From NCBI RefSeq assembly GCF_040802235.1, contig NC_133172.1:27299738-27363737 (forward strand): DNA of 64,000 nt, written 5' to 3'. The notes under the pieces were generated by a model. It saw nothing but the letters and a program-made list of their open reading frames with translations, searched no databases and had not been told where the DNA came from. The translations under genes and the position numbers were made by a program. This DNA comes from Manis javanica (taxonomy: Eukaryota > Chordata > Mammalia > Pholidota > Manidae). Shown here piece by piece: positions 57,331 to 64,000 of the stretch; positions within the stretch are counted from its first letter, which is position 1; every line of letters starts with the position of its first letter.

Positions 57331-58885
57331 AGTACAGTGTTGGGGAACTGGCAGTGAGGCACCCCTTCGCAAGTCACCACCTCCTGAGATGAAAGCAGTC
57401 CTATGGTGTGTGCTGACTATGCAGTCATCTTAATGTCTGTCCATATGTCCAGATGTCAGCAAACCAGCTGATGGTGACACCAGACATTGTCAGTGCAGGG
57501 GAGGCAGCTTAGTGGTGTGGTGGGAGCCAGGAGGCCTGCACTTGAGTCTTGTTTCTGCCTCTTTCTGTGTCCTGCCCTCATTTCTGAAGTTGCTGCCACA
57601 CCTCTGACACGTTATCAAGGAAATACAAGTCCTCTTCTGTAATAATAACAGCTTCCAGCTGCATGTTTTCTGTGTGCCAGACGTCAAGCTGAATGCTATA
57701 TAGTGGAGTGCGCTGCTCTCCCCTCAGACCCTAACTCCATGTGGAAGATGCAATCCCAGTTTTATTCAACCTTGACATGAACAAGCCTGTTTTCAGGAAC
57801 TAATAATGTTCAAGGGACGTACTATTCAATCTGAATGGAGTAAACCCTGCAGAATAAACAGCCATCCCTGCTCACTTGGAGCAATCTGATGCCTCCTAAA
57901 GGACTGCACAGCTGCATCTCCACTCCCCTGGGTTCCTTCTGCATGGTGTCCATGAGAATACTCAGCAGCCCTGGACGTGCTAGTGGGTGGGGATTTAAGG
58001 GATTTTTTCAAGGCCAGTTTTACCTACAGGCTTCATACAATTGCTTGCATTTTCTACCAGGTCAGGTATGTAAACACCCTCGTGTGCTCCCAAGGCATGG
58101 CCCATTGGTCAACCTGGAGAGGCACAGCTGTGATTGCTTCCCCTTTACTAGACAGGCCAACAAGGGTGTGCATGAGGATACCACTCCCCAGAAGCCTACA
58201 CACATGCACACACGGACACATGTATGCCTGGCAAACATCTTCCCTGAGAGAAACTCTTCTCAATAAATCCCTGCTCCCTCCTACCATCAATGAACTCTAA
58301 TCCTCACCATTAAGAGTTAAGGAATCCCAGCATGCTGTGCAAGGTGGAGAAATGTATACAAATTGAATATTATAGTGGAATGTAATTTAGAATGATCTTA
58401 TGACTCATTAAGACTTCAAAGCTTAAAGAGATGTTTATTTTAAACTCCATCTAAAAATTAAGCAGTTAACACACCCTTCAACCACCCTTCTTCATGAGCA
58501 GGATGGCACAGCTAATCAACGCACTTAGCTCTCACCTCTGGGGTTAATTAAATCTGTCTTCAGTCATAACAGACCTTAGCTAATGGCTTCCATCCCATCA
58601 TTGTAGAGAGGGGCCTGAGACACAGAAGGCTGCCGTGAGATGGCAGGGAAGTTCCCATGGTAGGGAGCTGGGGCACGGGGATGAGGTGGGCACTCTGGGA
58701 CTGGCACCAGCCCTCAGAAGGCCTTGATCTATAGGGCATAGCCACTGTCAGGTTTGTAGGGGCACTGAGTGGGCTCTGTGCCATGTCATTTCCCAGCTTA
58801 GCTCCACTGTTGAACTAGAAGCCTCTCCAGATACCCAGCACTCCTGTAACTTCCTCAATTCTCCTCCACAGCCTTGCCAGTGCCC
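57331..58885. other. No gene seen; weak MIR-like trace
   Basis: About 57510-57785 has diverged MIR-like phrases (GTGTGCCAGACGTCAAGCTGAATGC). The rest shows no recognisable element or coding sequence. Confidence 0.45.
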
Positions 58886-59110
58886 CCCTGCCTAGTCATA
58901 GCCTAGCTCCAGGTCCACTTTCTCCAGGAAGCCTTCCTGCATTATACCATGTCTCCCTCCTGGGAATTCACAGCAGCTGTTACCTGCACCCTTCCCTGGC
59001 TCCTGCCTCATGATAACACTTCTGCTAGTGACATGCTCTGTTACCACATTCCTTCAACTCTAAAACTGACTTTTCTTTACATTTTAGACTCTCTAAAGTG
59101 GGGATGTGCC
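58886..59110 (+). repeat. L2-like fragment
   Basis: TCCAGGAAGCCTTCCTG followed by CTCCTGGGAATTC resembles the L2 3' region. Diverged. Confidence 0.4.
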
Positions 59111-60170
59111 TTAACAGCCACTGTGGGCCAGGCAGAGTTGTTACACAGTTGTGGGTGCCTGTGTACAGACATCAAAACTTGGAGAAAGGGTGCCCAGGTA
59201 TAGAAGAGCATCCCAGGAACCCCACATCACTGGGGCTCTTCACAACACCCAGGACAGGAATTTGTAGAAAAGCACAGACACCAAAGACTTTCAAAATGAA
59301 ACTCAAAAATTTCAGGTTTTGAATGTGAACAAGTTTGAGAAATATTTTAACCAATTTATTTTGCTTATATTGTCCCTCTTATATATGTAAAAAATAATAC
59401 AGGATGAAAAATATTCATATCTAAATAAGTCTATTTTCAATAGTGTAAGAACTCTTTCCAATATGTGCACAAGACAAACTCCAAGTGATAGTAAAACATT
59501 TCAATGTCTTCCTTCTTACACAGAATAATAGTGAATCCTACAAACCCTGGAACTGTTTGAATAGAACTTGAGGTCCCCACCCTCCGAAGCTGCTCAGAAG
59601 GCCATCAGCCACTTAAGAAACAGCAGCGAAACACCAGTTTCTCTTCTTTCCATCCTCTATTGTTTCTGCAAAATAAAGGAGCCCCTGAAGTATTTCCTGG
59701 AATAAGGCAATGTCATTTAACTCCTCTAACCTAGAGGAAAAGGAGAGAGATTTCAGAAGTGACCCCTTTTCCAGAGACATGCAGAGACATCTGAGAGAAG
59801 AAAAAGACTAGAAACTGCATGTGAGCCCTCTGCTGCAGACGGATCGCTAATGGAGGAGGACCCATATGCTTTCTTCTTGGCCAACAGGTTCGTGATTCTG
59901 ACAGCTCATTGCTGGGGACGAGCTGGATTCGGGCTGCCACCCTGCCCTGTGCCACAGACGTGCTCAGATGTGTCTCATAATTAGGGTCACAGCAGGCAGG
60001 GATGTGAGCGCTGCTGGGGAGGGGCCCTCTCCCCTCTTGCATGTATCACACTTCCCTGCCATGTAGCAGAGCAGCTGAACACCAGCAACAGTGAAATGAG
60101 CCAAGTAATCAGGCCTGGGGAGCTCTGTAGGCCAATTAGCCTTGGGATCTTACAGCTGGAGGAGATCACC
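59111..60170. other. No gene seen
   Basis: Nothing recognisable on either strand; frames are short. Confidence 0.5.
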
Positions 60171-60171
60171 G

Positions 60172-60265
60172 GTTCTGTACCCTAACTTCAGACAAGTGAG
60201 ATTCAGGGAAGAGCTTGTCCAAGGTCATGCAAGGGCAAGGCTAAGACTGGTACTGAAGTCTCTCC
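60172..60265 (-). repeat. MIR SINE fragment, minus strand
   Basis: GATTCAGGGAAGAGCTTGTCCAAGGTCATGCA is the reverse of the MIR core. Confidence 0.65.
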
Positions 60266-61416
60266 TGTATACTTTAAACAGCACTTCACCTCATGGTGTT
60301 AGAAAAGTCCAGTGTTGGAAAAGGGGACCAGGAGGGAAAAGCATCCCAGAGCTAGAGTGGAGGCCTTTGTTTCTGGGAGACCACAAATCGTGCCTAGGGT
60401 AACTGCACCACCTCCCAGAGAGCATACAATTCACTCTTAACACCAGATAAACAGAACCAACAGCAACAGAGAGGTACAAAAGGAGGGAATCATCCACTTT
60501 CACTTGGGGTGTTAAGGGAAGATTTCAAGGAGGAATTTCAATGCACAGAGAACAAGATGAGAAGAGATGGTTTCTAAGTGGAGAACATGGCACAGCCAAC
60601 CCAGTGGTAGACAAGTTCTTACCAGCCCAGTGCCATCAAGTGGAGAGCTATACATACATCAAGTCTTTGAAAACAGCAAGATGGGGAGACCAAATGGAGA
60701 CTACACTTATTTGGTGGCTAAAGCCCATCCCAAAACCTTCTGCTGGAATGCTCCCATGACATTCATCAGTCTTCCAGAAAGTTCTCCCTCATGGCTATGA
60801 GCAAAAATGTTACTTTTCACCCCCAGAGGTTGTCAGGGATGTGAGGCCACTCCTATAATAAACACTGAATAAATACAAAACATACTAATTCATTTGTTAA
60901 TTTTTTTAAACTTTTATACAAAGTATTTTCACACATAAATATCAAAAAGTATCATAAACCCCTGTGTACCCATTACTCAGCTTCAATAATTATAAACATT
61001 TTGCTAGCCCTATTTCAGCTATTCTTCCCACCTCACCACCTTAAGGTATATTTAAAATATTCACAACCAACAGAGATGTTTTTAGACCAAAAAATGTAAC
61101 ATAGCTGGTGCTCAAAGGCTAATTACAGATTGAATTAAAATGCACATTAATTCATGATAGGCCAGAAACCGTGCAATCTAAGGACAGGGCATAAATTTGA
61201 GTTGCTAGATAAATATCTTCCCTACCAGAGTGTACACGCAGCCTCTGCTGGAGGGCCATTCACCATCTGCATGGGAAACCCTCAGGGATGGGACTGACCC
61301 TCCTGCTGAGACAGCCCCCCAAAGCACGGCCAGGCAATGCTGGGTTGGGAAGGACGGTGCTGTGCCCTGGCAGCTGGCGCAGCAGCAGAGCTGAGAGAGA
61401 AGCAGCAGAGCTTACC
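60266..61416. other. No gene seen
   Basis: About 60890-61030 (ATACAAAGTATTTTCACACATAAA...TGTACCCATTACTCAGCTTCAA) looks like an old interspersed repeat of unknown family. The GC-richer stretch 61280-61416 carries no exon signal that I can defend. Confidence 0.45.
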
Positions 61417-61433
61417 AAACATTAGAAGCCTCT
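61417..61433. repeat. Target-site duplication, left copy (17 bp)
   Basis: AAACATTAGAAGCCTCT, identical to 61998-62014. Confidence 0.95.
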
Positions 61434-61997
61434 TAACAATAGCCAAGATGTGGAAGCAACCTAAGTGTCCATCAGTAGATGAATGGATAAAGAAGATGTG
61501 GTACATATACACAATGGAATACTACTCAGCCATAGAAAGAAATAAACTCTACCATTTGCACCAACATGGATGGAGCTAGAGGATATTATGCTCAGTGAAA
61601 TAAGTCAAGCAGAGAAAGACAAGTACCAAATATTTCCCTCATTTGTAGAGTATAATAACGAAGGAAAACTGAAGGAATAAAACAGCAGCAGACTCAAAAG
61701 ACTCCAAGAAGGGACTAGTGGTTACCAAAGGGGAGGGGTGGGGAAGGGTGGGTGGGGAGGGAGGGAGAAGGGGATTGAGGGGTATTATGATTAGAACACA
61801 TGGTGTGAGGCAGTCATGGGGAAAACAGTATAGCACAGAGAAGACAAGTAGTGATCTGTGGCATCTTACTACACTGATGAACAGGGCCTGCAATGGGTTA
61901 TTGGGGGGACTCAGTAATAAGGGCAAATGTAGTAACCACATTGTTTTTCTTTTGAAACCTTTAAAGAATGTATATCAATGATACCTTAATAAAAAAA
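61434..61997 (+). mobile_element. Severely 5'-truncated LINE-1
   Basis: Holds only the end of ORF2 (from AACAATAGCCAAGATGTGGAAG) and the 3' UTR, ending TTAATAAAAA. Perfect 17-bp duplications on both sides mark it as a fairly young endonuclease-dependent insertion. The short ORF2 tail (61434-61640) has a frameshift or stop near LYHLHQHG. Confidence 0.95.
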
Positions 61998-62014
61998 AAA
62001 CATTAGAAGCCTCT
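61998..62014. repeat. Target-site duplication, right copy (17 bp)
   Basis: Identical to 61417-61433; its first A residues merge with the poly(A) tail. Confidence 0.95.
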
Positions 62015-62519
62015 GGGTGTCACTGAAGAGCCTTGCCCTTCTCCCCCTCCTCCCCACCATGTACCACCTTAGAACATGCGGAGCTTGATTATCAGAATGA
62101 AGGCATCAGTCTCAGTCAAGCCCTTTCATCCAGCAGCCTGCAGACACTGGTGTGGCAACAAAAGGAGGAAATGTAACAGCCTCATTCGATTTTTCTTCCT
62201 TCTGTTCTTAAAGGAAAATTTTTTTCTCTAGCAGTGATTATTTCCACCTTAGTGAACTATCTCCTTTGATCTTAAGATCTGAAAAACTCCTGCAGGTGGG
62301 CATTTTCCATGTTCTCTGTCTTCCCAGAAGCAATGAGAGGTTTAAGCTATGATAGTTAATTTCCTACTTATTATTTTCACTCTAACACTTAGTGGATCAT
62401 ACAGACCCAACATGGTCTAATTGAAGCATTTAAAAGGGTATTTGAGACTAATGAAAGTAATGTTATAAAATGCAGGTGAAAATTCAGACCAGTCTTCAGA
62501 GGTGAGGCCTCAGAGTGGA
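62015..62519. other. No gene seen
   Basis: No repeat or coding feature recognised. Confidence 0.45.
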
Positions 62520-63645
62520 GGTGACCAAGCTCTTCAGTTCACTCCCCCTACCTCTGGCTGCTGATTTCTGATCTTCTAGGTCTTGGTTCCAACAACCTCC
62601 CTCAAGCAGGCCACCTGCCAGCTGACCTAAATCAACTCCGCTTTGGTCATTCTCCACCTCACCTCATGTTTTCCTCACAGGGCTCCCCTCCATCCCTATT
62701 TCATCTGTCTACATATGCTCAGTGTGTCTTCCTGCTAGAGATAGAAGCTCCATCAGAGAAGGGACCGTGACAGCCTCATTATGGTTTTGGCCCCATAGTG
62801 TCGACCCACGGAATGAATGGAAAGGACTGACAGGCAGCTCCGCTCTCCCCATCACTCAGGCCAGAGCCCTTTCTGTCCCCCTTCACTCCTTTTTTCTCAC
62901 AACATAACCATCCCATTAGCTTTATTAACAACCCCTTTGGCTCCAGCTTGAAAACTCATTCTGCATCCGACTACATTTATCCCTTGCACTGCCACTCCAG
63001 GTCAGGCTGCCTGGTTTCTCATCCACAGTATTTCAACTGCTTCTCCCTGGTCTCCCAGCCCACAACAGTCATAGGGTCTCTGTACAACTGCAGTGGAATT
63101 CCCAAGGCATGGAGAACACCATGTCACTCCCTGCTCACAGCTCTCCAGCACTTCCTTCATATTTACCAGGAAAAAATACCAACTCCATGAGGAGGCCCAG
63201 TGGCCCTCCATGCTCTGTGCCCTGCCTGCTGCTCTGACTCGTTTCTTCATCAGCTCACTTGCTCTGCTCCGCCCCAGCCATGCTGGCCATCCTGCTCCTC
63301 CCTGTGTGGCACCTGCTGTTTCCCCTGCCCACATACAGCATAATCTTTTGCAAAATAACCACACACCCTGCTTCCTTCCTTCCAGTACCTGCTCAAATGT
63401 CAGCTTAGCAGTCTTCCATGGCTACCGTATGTAACAGACAACCTCCCAGGCAACCCCATGTCAAGTCACTTATTCTGCCTCATCCTTCACCATCCAACAT
63501 ATTCTTCATTTGCTTGTTTATTTGCAGCACCTCCCCAATAGAATGTGAGCTCTGTGAGAGCAGGGACTTTGTCTTGGTCACTGCTATGTCCCCAGTACCT
63601 CGAACAGCCCGTAGTAAGTGCTCATTAAACACATTTTGATGACAA
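62520..63645 (+). repeat. L2 LINE, 3' region
   Basis: Successive L2 phrases in order: ATGTCACTCCCTGCTCACAG, CCTCCATGCTCTG, CAAATGTCAGCTTAGCAG, then AATGTGAGCTCTGTGAGAGC, GGGACTTTGTC and GTAAGTGCTCATTAAACAC. The part before about 62900 may be a second L2 fragment. Noncoding now. Confidence 0.7.
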
Positions 63646-64000
63646 GGTCTATTTGCTTTGCATAACTTGATTGACTACAACCCTCGCAAGGCTGTCAGAC
63701 AATACTGTCAAGGTGTGTGCCTCCAACCTGTTTCAGAGAAGACACCCCTACCTGGAGTTATACTCTCTTCTCCAATATCATCCCAATTCTGTCCCCACCT
63801 ATCCTCATAAGGGTCAGCAGATATCCTTTCTGGAATTTGATCCATCTCTCTGACACTGCCTGCCCCCTCCAATTTATAACCCTGCCCTTTAGTTCTGGAC
63901 ATATTCAATTATGTCCAGGTTTTCCAGGATTCACTATAATTTATGCTCAATACTGTGCCTTAAAGATTCCAAATTTCTCCAATTTTACACATAACACAGG
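63646..64000. other. No gene seen
   Basis: Nothing recognisable to the right edge. Confidence 0.4.

Overview
The window looks like placental-mammal nuclear DNA, either intergenic or deep intronic. It contains long and short LINE-1 (L1) copies in both orientations, MIR and L2 fragments, an MLT1-like LTR and several endogenous retroviruses (ERVs). I found no supportable host protein-coding exon, no RNA gene and nothing bacterial. No Alu, B1, Bov-B or carnivore tRNA-Lys SINE was noticed. The species is not proven; a host known to carry young gammaretroviral ERVs (pangolin, bat or cat lineages) is a guess from recall.

Layout. 1-2480: the 5' end of a class I ERV on the minus strand (LTR, proline-tRNA primer site, leader), running off the left edge. 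2545-5050: a 5'-truncated L1 on the minus strand. 5051-6880: the 3' part of a different minus-strand ERV, with an Env transmembrane-subunit relic and a possible poly(A) tail. 6889-19440: a full-length but decayed minus-strand L1, split by a plus-strand full-length L1 (9575-15845) with a 15-bp target duplication.

19643-37136 is the core of the window. Two complete gammaretroviral proviruses lie head-to-tail on the plus strand, 0.5 kb apart. Each has paired LTRs of equal length, a proline-tRNA primer site, and gag-pol-env with an MLV-type stop-codon readthrough junction. Each has its own 4-bp target duplication (ATTA and GTCT), so they are independent integrations. Provirus 1 is broken by a gag frameshift, two pol stops and two env lesions. 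Provirus 2 keeps full-length open gag and env; the only lesion I see in its coding regions is one stop codon early in pol. LTR pairs differ by about 1.0% and 1.3%, so both are young. In both, a CUG-initiated glycoGag-like frame is open upstream of gag.

37141-47054 holds unique sequence and old repeat fragments. 47055-53041 is an old class III (ERV-L/HERV-S-like) provirus with diverged LTRs and many stops, followed by an MLT1-like LTR. 53340-64000 is unannotated sequence with MIR and L2 fragments, plus a short recent L1 insertion (61434-61997) bounded by a perfect 17-bp target duplication.
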